This document shows positions 41,142 to 52,131 of a stretch of DNA of 64,000 nt, piece by piece (the stretch's first letter is position 1; each line of letters begins with the position of its first letter). A program made the position numbers and the translations under genes. The DNA is from Craspedostauros australis (Eukaryota > Bacillariophyta > Bacillariophyceae > Mastogloiales > Achnanthaceae), in the NCBI GenBank assembly GCA_026770025.1, contig JAMXDE010000008.1, forward strand, positions 2,728,001 through 2,792,000, read 5' to 3'. Under the pieces are notes generated by a model. That model was not told where the DNA came from. It was given only the letters and a program-made list of their open reading frames with translations, and searched no databases.

Positions 41142-44100
41142 CGTGACAAGTTGTTGGGATTGGTGGGTGATTGGATTGCGGGAACGGAAAGTATGCAAAT
41201 GCGAGGAGGAGTCCGAAACGGAGAGAGTACTCCAATGAATGACACCACCTCAATCACAAAAGCCAATTCGGATGGATGCGTTGGCCATCGACGATGGTGC
41301 GGTGAGCGAGACTGTTTCTGGCAGAACATGAACCCGCACTCACAACGCACACACAAACACGTGTTGTTGTGTGCGTGTGTCGGCAGAAAAGAAGAAAAAT
41401 GTGTTGGCGCCTTGACAACTTTGTGACGTGTTGTCGATCACGTATCTCCGCCGAGTCAGTCGACCGAGTCAAACATGTACAGATTACCTGATATCAAGTC
41501 TACACGAATGTATCAAGATGATGATGACGAAAGAAGCGAAGTGGTGAAACTCTTTTGATCGTTGCAGGGTATAATACGAGCTACGGGTTGCCTCCTTGGA
41601 TGCATGCTGATCTGCAGCGATGCCAGAAGGAACGCCCCTCATCTGCGCCTATTTTCTATAATAATTGCGTGTGCTCTATTCGAGTTCGTGTATTCTACTA
41701 TCACTGCCCGTGCCATCCGTCTCCGCGCACTCTATCGCTGCATCGCCTCTATCTCTATTCCAGACCGCCCATGTTTTGCTGAAGCCCTCTTCTTCGCATC
41801 TCTCCCGGAATCCTCACTGTGCCCGCCATTGCAGGAGTATCATGCACCAGATAGACCATAAGCGAAGAAAGATGGAAGCAAGCATTCATGGTTGAGCACA
41901 AGGTAGTATGACAGGTCTGCACACGACCCAACACAAGCTGGCATCGTAGATGGCGCTGTTTGCTCCTTTCACTTTCGTCAAAGTTGCATCAGAGCTGTTG
42001 TTTGTGGATTTAATTGCAATCAGGTGGATTCCTCGTCCTGGTTACCTTAGTATCCACGTGAACAACCGTGTGATACGATGTGCGACATCGGGATTCCAAC
42101 ATCCAAGGCGGCGACCGCGAGAAACGGCCCATGTCCCATCGATCGGAAAACGAGGTACGGACGGCTTTGATCCGGCTCCCTTGAGCCAGTCCCAGACCTC
42201 TGTCTCTCATGCGAGAGAAGAGGAATGGGGCTAGTCGGTCTGTTCTCTCCTCTTCGAAAGAAGAAGAGATTCTCGATGGATGTGGAAAACGAAAGAAGAG
42301 CAAACCGGGGTTTGCAATTCTCTCTGTGGTTTGCACCAATCGCCACCGACTGATGGTAGGATCGTTTCCATCGCGTAGGAAAGGCACCTGCCACCATGAT
42401 TGGCGAGCAAGAATCTCTCCATGCAAAGGATCGGCCTTGGACTTCGCGCTGGATTCTCGATGTGTTCGCACAAATCAGGGACGGATGTGTCAATGTTGCA
42501 TGGTAGTATCAATTGCTCGTGGTTGGGGCTTTCCCAGGCAACCTTTCGCACATGCGTGTTGGGGGGCGGAGTGCTCTACTCGAGTATGAGCACGTATGAG
42601 TACGTGTGTATGCCGCACTCCACTCTCTTTGAGGTTTCCCTCAGGATTTCAATGGAATGGGGTCCTCGAAATGGAACACTGTCAAAGACTTACTCGTTCC
42701 GAATGGTGTTGATGGCCGGCAACCTTCCTTCGTCATGAGGCTGGGAGCGTTTTCCTCTCCATCCCACCATTGCGCTTTGCTCGGGCGTCACATCCCTAAT
42801 CTTCTGTCGTTGCAAACGGAATACGTGAGTGCACAATCCGCAACGAGAAGCGCATGCATATGGCACAATCGCCAGAGGTGTCAAGCCACAGACAGTAAGG
42901 AAATGAAGGTGAAGAGAGGGTGTCAGCGGCTTGTTCCGTACACGGGGCTACTCGATTTGTCATCTGATGGCCAACCTGATGATCGACGGTTCATCGAAAC
43001 CAAGTGAAAATTGTGACGAATACACGCAAGACGTGAATCATGTTGCCCGTGACGGAAGCGTCACCCATCCGATGCGATCGAATGCCAAATCCATTTGGTA
43101 TTCTTCACAGGATCGGGCTCTACTAGGGCGTGTTCATCCATCCATTCATTCCATTCCACTCAATGAAAGTGCTGATCTCATTGAATGAAAGGTGGAGTCG
43201 TGCAAAGTTGCTTGCTCACCTCATGTCGCTTGCCGCTTGGTGCTTTGTGCTTTGTGGCTTCACCTGAAGACAACAATGATGGGAGTGTGCCTCTTCTCAC
43301 GATGCTGGTGACGGATGTTCTGTCGAGATCGAGGTCTGTTCCTTTCAGCGTGCCACACACACACGAGACCAGTTTTGTCGCCGTTGCATTTCGTTGTTTT
43401 GGTGGAAGCGCCAGAATTTGTTGGTGGGAAAGATGTAATCCAATGAGTCGATAAGAAATGGTCTGAAGATACTTCGGATGGACGTACAGATCTTGGGTGT
43501 ATTGGACTCTCCTTGTGATTTAATCAATGGGGGGCAATTTGTCGCCTTTGATGACGGGTTTGCGAGCCTGCGTCGCTCAGGAAGAGGCATTGGGAAAACA
43601 GGCAGGTATTTTACCGCAGCTTCCAATTGGCCCTTTACCGTTAAATACTGTCCCAGACGACGTCACACAGCAAACTCGATTGATCGGAGTAGTATAGTAC
43701 AATGCACCACACAATCATTTACTGGAGAATCCTCGCAGATCCTACTCGACGGTTTCTTCTCACCGGATGGATCCAAATCTTTTCACCGGCCACATCCAAA
43801 CAAAGAAAATAGTTAAAAGGAAGTCATGTGCATCCGGCAATGTTGCACACAATGTCCAATCATTACGCTCACGAGAGCAGGAGGCATACTTCTCCCTGTC
43901 TTGTTCAGAGATGTCTGAGACCGCAGTAACCGGTTAAGGACGAACATGCCTCGAGTACTCGCACGGGTGTACAAGTATGTGGCGACAATGATTGGCTGTG
44001 TTTCTTCGTTGCCATTCGCGAAGTGGACACGATGAAGAATCACCCCAATCGGGGCAAGAAGAATACGCAGTCTTAGAGTGTCCACTACGCGAGTACGAGT

Positions 44101-44184
44101 CAAGGATCCTGCGTTGATGGAACAGTCGTACAGCTTTCACGAGGAAACACCTGGCACCGCCTTCCACTGTTTGCCACTCCTATC

Positions 44185-44246
44185 GTTCTTGCTCTTGTTC
44201 TTGCTCTTGCTCTTGCTCTTGCTCGTGCTCGTGCTCGTGCTCGTGA
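44185..44246. repeat. CTTGCT then CTCGTG hexanucleotide repeat
   Basis: Tandem six-base units change from CTTGCT to CTCGTG along the run, in intergenic DNA. Confidence 0.9.
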
Positions 44247-44820
44247 GATACGAACAAAGGCATTGCGGAAGAGAGTGAGTCCTGTGGTTCACCATGCGTG
44301 GTTGGATGCCTTGACTACGAGTATGAGTGTGATAGTTGTCCACCACGATTTGCGGAAGTGTTTCGTGGGAGAGATCCTTTTCGTTCTACTTCGGACTCTG
44401 TGGCGGTACCGAGCCGCATGAGTCTCTGCTCCTCCTTTCGTGTTATGTGAAGTGTGGGCGCCCGAACTGTGTATGGAGTGGAACACTGTTGAGTGGCCTT
44501 GAAGATCGTATGCGTTTTTTGTGGTCCCGAAAGGGAGAAGACGGTGGTCAGATTTATTGCTGTTGTTCCTGTTTTTGTTCTTTGCAGTCACACAACACGC
44601 AATGAACACACAGCCACCTTGTAGAACCCTCAAGGACCAACGAAGATTGCTACCTCTCAGCAACCAACATGGAGGAGAGGCATGTCACCTATCAAGGACG
44701 TGTTGTGTAGAGCCATCGTCCTCTTCCCGTGCACCATAGCATACTTCTCTGCATGAAAGTACCCATACTCACTTCGAATGATCTTGGATCCCTTTCCGTA
44801 TCTCATAAAACAACTGTCTC

Positions 44821-44821
44821 A

Positions 44822-44861
<40 letters not shown>
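44821..44861. repeat. CAACAG hexanucleotide microsatellite
   Basis: About six tandem units lie in intergenic DNA. Confidence 0.9.
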
Positions 44862-45502
44862 GATACCATAGTACAGCATCTAACTCCAAGCAAAACAAAA
44901 GCACGGCCATCCCGAAACACACCACCAACTGATCGAAAACCGAAACGGGACGAAGTAAACGGTACGTTCATTTGTGTGCATCATGGCCGTGGCCATGACA
45001 ACGCACCACGGCACAAGGCAGCAGGTGCCCACGCGCCGTCGTGTCTGGCGTGAAGAGCCATTGCCGGGTCCAGCTTGCCAGCCACCTACACACTCCCGGA
45101 ATCGTCCTCTGCTCTACCTGGGAGCTGTTCTCATGGTGGCCCACCGATGTCGCAATGTGGCAAAGGCAGGCCATGCCGCTCCACATTACCACCACGTTCG
45201 GCAACCGCAGACTTTATTCTCGTTCTCCCTCATTCTCGCATACTCACTTATCACACGCTCATCACATTGTCCACTTGTTCGCCCATCCAAAACCACGACG
45301 CTTCTTTCAACAAACAAATCGCTGGACGGATTGCATGTTGACTCCTGTCTGATCTGGTTACGGTCAATGATGTGGTTCGTTTCCACCTATTCTTCTCATT
45401 GTACAACACGTCTGCGACCCATCTGCATCTTCGTACGCACTGTTTCGTTCCATGCAGACAACGAGGCACACTGACAAACCAAACAAACAACCGATAGCAA
45501 CC

Positions 45503-46726
45503 ATGTTCAAGATCAAGGCATCTATTATCGGCGCTCTCGTCTTTGCCAACATGGCAATGACGTTGGCTTTGGATCCAGCTGAAGATTCCGTGGTCGCTCC
45601 GCGAAGAGAGTTGAAAGCGAGTGCGCAGTCGCCAACGTCCATGCCAACATCCATGCCAACGTCGATGCCAACACCGTACCCGTCTGAGACCCCTGTTCTA
45701 CCTTCCATGCTCGTCGGCTGCCTCGAAACGCCAGGGGATGTCACCAGCAACTTCGACATGAGAAGCCCTGCGTCCGAAGTTTTTTGCGACGAGGCCGTTG
45801 GTACATGCGCCGACTTTGTGGCGGACATCGAGGCACTCCCAAACAATAAGGACAAACTCGTCAAGAGCATCTTCGCGTGCAACGCAAATAACCTGGCAAA
45901 CACGCAAGGCAACTCCCAAAGACTCTTCGACCGTGTGAAGAATGATGACTACGCTACAACCCTCATCTTGATTGCTATCCAAAACGGCGGGATCATGACC
46001 GGAGGAGGCGACGCACTCACCACAGCATGCAGTGCCGAAGGATACCCTTGCTGTCCATCCGGAGGTTGCTCATCCAACGGTGAATCGTTCACCATCACCC
46101 CAGAGTCCTGCAGAGCAATTGGCTCTTGCACCAACGTTGCTCCCGAAGCCATGATCTTCCATAGCTGCTTTGAGGAGAACTCCTGTGAGAGCTTCGGACA
46201 GTTCGACCCAGTTCGCCCGTTCAGCAGGGCTGTCCTCGGCAACAAGATTATGGGACCATTTGCGTGCACCGCTGCTTCGAGCTGCCAGAATCTTGGAAAG
46301 AACATCTACGGTTCAATTCATGTTCAGTTCGGAGCATGCAGCCAGTCGGGTAGCTGCATGGATCTCGGACGTCGTTCCAACCAGGGAAGGCGTGTGCCCA
46401 CGCCTGTCATTGCTGACATCATCATCGGAGAAGCTGCATGCCGAGGACCAAATGCGTGCAGGAATGCCCACAGAGGCGATTCCAAGATGGATGGAAGCCT
46501 TTTTATTGGGGACCTTGCGTGCGCGTTGACAAGTAGCTGCGATGGTGTCGCTTACAGTGACGCTGCCGTTGATGACCTTGTCATTGCTCCAGATACCTGC
46601 AGGTCGGCAAACAGCTGCCAAGACTGTGTCAAAATGGACATGTGTCCCAAACCCGCGTGGTCTACCTATACCATCACTGATGAAGGCACGGACTGCCCGG
46701 TGCGAAACACAGCTGCGTGCTCTTGA
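45503..46726 (+). CDS. Secreted cysteine-rich protein with SMPT linker
   Basis: From ATG 45503 (MFKIKASIIG) the product has 407 residues. The frame is open 17 codons earlier. A signal peptide (IIGALVFANMAMTLA) is followed by a low-complexity SMPTSMPTSMPTP linker, which recurs in secreted proteins of diatoms. The mature part has over 20 Cys in spaced pairs such as GxCxxxxSC and ACxxxxxC (CRAIGSCTN, CFEENSCES, CTAASSCQN, CSQSGSCMD, CRGPNACRN, CALTSSCDG, CRSANSCQD). This looks like about seven copies of a small Cys-pair repeat of about 40 residues. Between copies are beta-strand-like stretches (FTITPESC, IIIGEAACRG, LFIGDLACA), suggesting a disulfide-pinned beta-solenoid. Function unknown, and an extracellular or wall-associated site is likely. 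Confidence 0.75.
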   Translation: MFKIKASIIGALVFANMAMTLALDPAEDSVVAPRRELKASAQSPTSMPTSMPTSMPTPYPSETPVLPSMLVGCLETPGDVTSNFDMRSPASEVFCDEAVGTCADFVADIEALPNNKDKLVKSIFACNANNLANTQGNSQRLFDRVKNDDYATTLILIAIQNGGIMTGGGDALTTACSAEGYPCCPSGGCSSNGESFTITPESCRAIGSCTNVAPEAMIFHSCFEENSCESFGQFDPVRPFSRAVLGNKIMGPFACTAASSCQNLGKNIYGSIHVQFGACSQSGSCMDLGRRSNQGRRVPTPVIADIIIGEAACRGPNACRNAHRGDSKMDGSLFIGDLACALTSSCDGVAYSDAAVDDLVIAPDTCRSANSCQDCVKMDMCPKPAWSTYTITDEGTDCPVRNTAACS

Positions 46727-47889
46727 GGTGTTCATAGTTATGGCGTGTGCAGGAAGAGACGTCCAGCAACGGCTCAAATGGAACACTATCTCGAATGCTC
46801 AGTCATTGAGAGGATAGTGTTCTGATGGTTGATCACCCAGCTTGAGCTTGATGGTCTCCCCGATCACTCTCATCGCACACTTGCTATTGATGAATGGATT
46901 GATAACCGAAACGAGTGGATGGTACATGGAGGTGCTGCTTACGCGTCTATCGCCATCACCATCACCACCACCTGCCTCGGAAGGTCTCTATTCTTCGACC
47001 AGAACATAGCAAGCACTTTGCAACGCACAACACAAACATAAATGACATTACCACACTACTTACTTGACGACACCAGAGCATGCGACACTAGTCTTACGTG
47101 TACCCTTTCGTTGTTGAGCTCCAACTATTTGTGCGATAAAGTGTTTGTGCCTGTCTATTGGAATGCGAAGTAGAGGGCGAAGCATGAAGACTCATAGTAG
47201 TACGACTATCAAGGTTCACGCATCTCCAAAATCATTCATGTATTATACCTCTATTGTTTTTCCCAAGAACAATTTTCAGATCTGTTGGATTGATTGTTCC
47301 TATTGTACACGAGATCTCAGCACCAACGCTCTTTTACATAGGGAATCTTTGTGCGAGGAACCTTGTTCGCACGACCATAGTCCCCTGAAGATGCAAAGAT
47401 CCAATTGACGTTGTTGGCGCTCACATTCGTGAAGCGCTCTGGTGATTGAAGGAGATCTGAAGACTTCCTGATTATTGGTGCTTCTTTGGCAAACATCTCT
47501 CTCTCTCTCTCTCTCTCTCTAGATTTAATTTCAGTGGTATGCTTCTGATGGACGAACAGACGAGAGGTTGTTTCGAATGACACATCGCCGATTTCTTTCA
47601 CACTGACAATGTTGCTGACTTCACCACGAAAAAATATGGCCGTCCATCAACAACAACAGTGATGACGGTGACGTTGATGATGTTGGATCTGCAGAAACCA
47701 CCCAATTTCTCATTTTGGCTTTCCAAACCACAACCATTCGACAATCATCACTTGATCAGCATTTGATCAGCAACCCAACTAAACTGCTGCGTTGATTGTT
47801 CGAAACCCACACAACAACCATATCATATCGCACAGCATTGCAGACTCACAACTATTGCACAAGCTGTTGGCACAAAGATAGAGAGGAAG
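46727..47889. other. Intergenic before the heme lyase gene
   Basis: No supported gene. It has the octamer TACGACTA at 47201-47208 and a CT dinucleotide run at 47497-47521. Confidence 0.45.
47497..47521. repeat. CT dinucleotide microsatellite
   Basis: About twelve CT units lie in intergenic DNA. Confidence 0.9.
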
Positions 47890-49461
47890 ATGGGAGGTGG
47901 ACAATCCAAGCCAGCGAGCGCAGCCAATGCCGCCAACCCGGCTGCAGCCATCGATGCCAACGTGAATGGCAATGACATGAAGAAAAGCGTCAACGTTGAG
48001 CAAACCGAGAGTGTGAGCAGCAACAGGATCGATGGCAACAAGGACGATAGCGAATCCAAGTGCCCGATGCACAACAGCGATGGAACGTACAGCTACAGCT
48101 GGCGATCGATATTCCAGGCTGCGAAGGTCCATGGTGTGGACGCCAGAAAGCCGCTGACCAAAGAACAATTGGATATCGCGGTTCCATCAGATGGCTCATC
48201 CAGGAATGCCCCTTCCGCAGCAGCAGCAGCAGCAGCAGCACCGGAAGGGTGTCCCGTCAAGCATCAACCAGCATCAACGGATGGATGTCCTGTGAAGCAC
48301 GGCGGATCGATGCAGGACCTGCAAAAGCATCCCATGTACAACGTGTACTCGCAACCCATCGACAAATCCAACAACATGCCCACATCCAACGTCAATCAGT
48401 TGCCAGCATCGACCCAGAAGTCGGAACTCTCGACGCACCGCGTGTCGTCCAACATCCCCAAAGGCGGTGGCGGCGGCAACAGTGAGGATAGTTCTGCCTC
48501 CACATGGACCTACCCCAGCCCCCAGATGTTCTACAACGCTCTCGTGCGCAAGGGCAAGGCGGGCGACACGGGCGAAGAGGACATTGCCACGGTCGTGGCG
48601 TTGCACAACAACATGAACGAAAAGACGTGGCGGCAGGTCGTGGAATGGGAGCGCCAGATCTGCGGGCCCAACTCCAACCCCAAGCTCCTCAAGTTCACTG
48701 GCCGTCCGCACGATCTGTCGCCCAAGGGATATCTCAAGCATCACCTGCTGGGACATCCCCTGCCGTACGATCGTCACGATTGGACGATCGTGCGCACGGA
48801 TGGCACGACCATGCGGTACGTCATTGATTACTACTACGACGAGACGTTGGCCAGCGAGGACGAGGCGTCGGCCATGCCCAAGTTGCAGGATCACAACGCG
48901 ACGCCCAGTTTGCTCATCGATGTGCGTCCGGCGTTGGATTCACCGCAGGCGCTGTGGCATCGCGCTGTCACCATGCCGTCGGCGCATATGCAAGGCCAAA
49001 CGACGTTCGATTACCTCCCGATGCAGGCCTCCAAGACCCTGAAGACGCAAGTCGATGAATCCATTCAAGTGTGGCAGTCCATCCAGGGTTCGCGGAAGCA
49101 GCAGCAGCAGCAGCAGCAGCAAGAACGAGAGGAAGATATTCCGGAGATTTCTGATGCCGAAGCCATCAAGATTGCCACATCTTTCGCCAAGGCCTTGTCG
49201 CAATGCCAGCAGCTCCAGACTCGCGTCGACAATTGCACTACTGAAGAGGAATGCAGCCGTGCCAGCGTGGATCTGACCATTTGCATGGGCAACGAACTGT
49301 GTCCCGTCCAGCACACGGCGCTCATTCAATCGTTGCAATCGGACGACGACGACGATGTCAAGATCGACGCCGCCTTGGAACGACTGACGGAATGCGTCAT
49401 GACACAGACCGTTCAGCGACATCATGCGAGCATGCAGCATCCCGAGCGATTTGAAGCATAA
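47890..49461 (+). CDS. Cytochrome c heme lyase (holocytochrome c synthase) with CX9C tail
   Basis: The single exon encodes 523 residues. It attaches heme to apocytochrome c in the mitochondrial intermembrane space. The N-terminus MGGGQSKPAS fits the MG start common in this family. Three Cys-Pro heme-binding motifs follow (KCPMHNS, GCPVKHQ, GCPVKHG). The catalytic core (about residues 200-380) has WTYPSPQMFYNALVRKG, NNMNEKTW, WERQICG, LLKFTGRPHDLSPKG and HPLPYDRHDW, which holds the conserved heme-ligand His, then YVIDYYYDE and DVRPALD. After a poly-Gln run (about 397-406) an extra domain has Cys spaced C-x9-C, C-x9-C (about 438-468) with a fifth Cys, as in twin CX9C proteins oxidised by Mia40. 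Typical heme lyases of about 270 residues lack this tail. The frame is complete. Confidence 0.92.
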   Translation: MGGGQSKPASAANAANPAAAIDANVNGNDMKKSVNVEQTESVSSNRIDGNKDDSESKCPMHNSDGTYSYSWRSIFQAAKVHGVDARKPLTKEQLDIAVPSDGSSRNAPSAAAAAAAAPEGCPVKHQPASTDGCPVKHGGSMQDLQKHPMYNVYSQPIDKSNNMPTSNVNQLPASTQKSELSTHRVSSNIPKGGGGGNSEDSSASTWTYPSPQMFYNALVRKGKAGDTGEEDIATVVALHNNMNEKTWRQVVEWERQICGPNSNPKLLKFTGRPHDLSPKGYLKHHLLGHPLPYDRHDWTIVRTDGTTMRYVIDYYYDETLASEDEASAMPKLQDHNATPSLLIDVRPALDSPQALWHRAVTMPSAHMQGQTTFDYLPMQASKTLKTQVDESIQVWQSIQGSRKQQQQQQQQEREEDIPEISDAEAIKIATSFAKALSQCQQLQTRVDNCTTEEECSRASVDLTICMGNELCPVQHTALIQSLQSDDDDDVKIDAALERLTECVMTQTVQRHHASMQHPERFEA

Positions 49462-49770
49462 TAACTGTCTGTGACATTTGAGTCGCAGGGCGATTGAATA
49501 GCGCATAGAGTGGCACGCATTTCTAACTATGGAAGTTGCGTGCGGAATACAGAATAATAGTACGATTGCAATAGCTGATATTGTAGCCAATTTAGGAGTA
49601 AAATATTGCATTGTGGTATGGCATGACATAGCGTGGCTGTGCGAGCTTTATCGTGGGATGTTGATTGTTGTTCTTGTAGAGCCTGTGGAGAATTCAAGTG
49701 CGACAACATGTAGATGGACACCATTGCTTCGGACACATCACCGTTGCTCAATGCACACGCCTTCCCAGCC
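49462..49770. other. Convergent intergenic region
   Basis: Nothing recognisable between the two stop codons. Confidence 0.45.
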
Positions 49771-51014
49771 TCAATCCAAGAACAACGTCGTCACCAACAT
49801 GTCGAGCGTCTTCGCCTCCTTCGTCGCCTCGATGACGGTGGTACTCTCGTGAAACGCAAAGCTGATGAGCTGGTCGGTCTGGCTGAGGAGGTAGGAATTG
49901 CAGATGCGCGATGCCACGTCGAGGGACATGCCGTCATTCTGCGGCATCTCGATGAGATCGTCGACCTTCTCGAGGAGCTCCTGCGATTCCTTGGGTTGCT
50001 TCTCCAGGGATTGGGGCAGCACGACGGTGAGCAGGTCCTCGCGTTCCGCGCGCAGGGCCCCGCGGATCGTGGCAGCGTGGGTTCCGCCCGCACCGGACGT
50101 GTAGACGTGGTTGCCGCTCAAGACGAGGGCGTAGGCGCTGTGATGTGATACGATACATTGCGATAGTGTGGAGTGGAGTAGAGTATATCGCGTTGTTTGT
50201 TGACACGAGTTTGGAATGCAAAAGTGAGAGAGGGAAAGAGAGTGGAGTCAGTTGGGGGTGAATGGAACAATGTGAAATGAAATGAGATTGGCATCAGTGG
50301 TTGCCCGCTTTCCGATGTGCGTGTGTTTGATGATGGTACTGTCTCACGCAACCGACAAGACCGACACAACACAACAGAAGCAACACACATCACGAATATG
50401 AATGATCCCAGAATACACCACAGTGCAATTCATCACCCGCCTTGAATGATTCGGCTTGATATCAGCTTGCAAGAGTCCATGTTTGCATTGTATGGCATTG
50501 TGTGGCATGGCATGGTATGACATCGATAGAATACGTACAGCAACTCGATGATCTGCTGATGCAAGTAGCTGCAATGACGCGTCCCGAGTATGCAATACTT
50601 CTGAGGACCCTGCTGCTGGATGGCAGCGAGCTCCTTGAGGATATCCGTGACGCTCTGCTCCTTTTCCTTGACTCGAAGCTGCGGTTTGCCGACGTTGGCC
50701 GTTTCTCGTTGAAGTTCCAGACGTTCCGACGGATCGTACTCGCCCAATCCGTCGTACCCATCGTCGTTGCCTCCAAAGAGGGTGGAATTGCCATCCATTT
50801 CGCTGTTTGTGTCATCACTCTGGATTGCATGCAACGCACTGCCCGCTCGAGTCGGAAGGTGCCGGAACTGCGACCAAGCTGTTTGTGGTCGTGCAAGCGA
50901 CCGCCGGCTGGAATGTGAGCTTTGCGTCGACGCCACAGAGAAGGAACGTGCGACTTCCCACTGCGCCGACAATGTTGCCAATACAATGACCACGATCGTG
51001 TGCATGCGTCGCAT
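49771..51014 (-). CDS. Plastid DprA/SLOG-like protein, two exons
   Basis: Exon 1 is 50540 (or 50539) to 51014 and exon 2 is 49771-50137. The intron 50138-50538 (401 bp) has a GTACGT donor and an ACAG acceptor, and splits a Leu codon (phase 2). The product has about 280 residues. Start choice is Met 51012-51014 (MRRMHTIVV); Met 51047 is possible. A signal peptide ends ARS-FSVAS, an A/S-F type plastid motif, followed by a Ser/Arg-rich transit region. The conserved domain begins KYCILGTRHCSYLHQQIIELL and continues after the intron with YALVLSGNHVYTSGAGGTHAATIRGAL, the glycine-rich Rossmann-like core of SLOG/DprA proteins, then LTVVLPQSLEKQP. Close relatives in cyanobacteria and plant plastids are annotated as DprA-like recombination mediators, although that role is unproven. 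Confidence 0.82.
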
Positions 51015-51454
51015 GGAAGATCGTCCGTGACTTAATCTCGTCGTCATCTTGCTGTGTCGCGACTTGGCATGTGACTGTGCACGACAACACTGGATGGTAC
51101 CAGCATGAATGCCACACTCGTGGTCCAGCATACTCCCCTCCATCGGTCGCTTGGGATCTTTCCGCCACAATCCTTGATCGATGCCCTGCTGAACGATCTG
51201 ATCCACAAGTATGAGTATGAGTATGAGCCGACCAATCCACTCAAGAGTACCTCAAGCGTATCTTAACTCAACTCAATTCAAATGAACACAATTCAATAGT
51301 CCGATAAGATGTTATGCCGCAGCTCTCCTCTGGATCATTCCAAGAGCAGACGCGATCATCCCAGTCTTCTCTTCTCTTGTGCAACAGTCCAATCCAAGGG
51401 CCAACCCCCACAGCCAACGACAAGGAGGGGTGTCGATGATGCCATCGGAATTCT
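51015..51454. other. Intergenic between the SLOG gene and the inverted-repeat element
   Basis: No gene seen. It holds the promoter side of the SLOG-like gene. Confidence 0.4.
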
Positions 51455-51622
51455 GGGGCTTCCGGTAAAACGGACTATCGGACTAACGAACAGCATCACT
51501 ATTTGGTTAACGGACGATATTAGTCGTGAATGCGAAATTCTTAGTCATGATTGGAATGTCGTACTTGGCGTTTATGGTTTATGCAATCCGTGATTGAATT
51601 GTCTCTAGCCTACAGCGAAAAA

Positions 51623-51766
51623 AAAAATGCCCTAAAATAAGGCACCTTTTGAAAAGATGCCCTATTTAGGGCACGTTTTGAAAAGGTGCCCTATTTAAGG
51701 CACGTTTTGAAAAGGTGCCCTATTTAAGGCACGTTTTGAAAAGGTGCCCTATTTTAGGGCACGTTT
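51623..51766. repeat. First array of five 29-bp palindromic units
   Basis: Units have the form GAAAAGG then TGCCCTATTTAAGGCA then CGTTTT. Each unit is close to its own reverse complement, with the core GTGCCCTATTTAGGGCAC. The first unit is more diverged and starts in an A run. Confidence 0.92.
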
Positions 51767-51984
51767 TGTTTCACAATAGCCCAGCCACGATGGGCACATT
51801 CCACAAAGCCATCAACGGGGAACGATGTGGACGTCACTGAATGACGAATCAGAACACTAATACTTATCGTCAACTTGGCGTGACATGCCTTTGATAATCC
51901 TCTGTCGTCGCGTTGTTGCGCGGGATTTGCTCTTGCTCTTTCTGTCGTCCAATCGGCTGCGAACAGCGACATGTGGGTGAGGGA

Positions 51985-52131
51985 GAAAAGGTGCCCTATT
52001 TAGGGCACGTTTTGAAAAGATGCCCTATTCAGGGCACGTTTTGAAAAGGTGCCCTATATAAGGCACGTTTTGAAAAGATGCCCTAATTTAAGGCACGTTT
52101 TGAAAAGGTGCCCTATTTTAGGGCATCTTTT
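51985..52131. repeat. Second array of five 29-bp palindromic units
   Basis: The unit and strand orientation match the first array, with a few substitutions (ATTCAG, ATATAA and AATTTA cores). Variants keep the inverted symmetry of TGCCC/GGGCA in most units. Confidence 0.92.

Larger units (their letters stand above)
41142..45502. other. 4.4-kb stretch without a supported gene
   Basis: Many short frames overlap on both strands (for example 42010-42600 and 43185-43626), and none has a domain, signal peptide or consistent frame. Two microsatellites lie inside: CTTGCT/CTCGTG hexanucleotides at 44185-44246 and a CAACAG run at 44821-44861. I found no tRNA B-box of the form GGTTCGANTCC by eye. Non-coding RNA genes cannot be excluded. 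Confidence 0.5.

Noticed and set aside
42010-42600. Overlapping frames of 106-153 codons on both strands
   Set aside because: No frame has a domain, signal peptide or better composition than the others. They reflect local base composition.
51623-52131. CRISPR-like array of 29-bp palindromic repeats
   Set aside because: The repeats are directly adjacent with no unique spacers, sit between terminal inverted repeats, and the rest of the window is clearly eukaryotic nuclear DNA.
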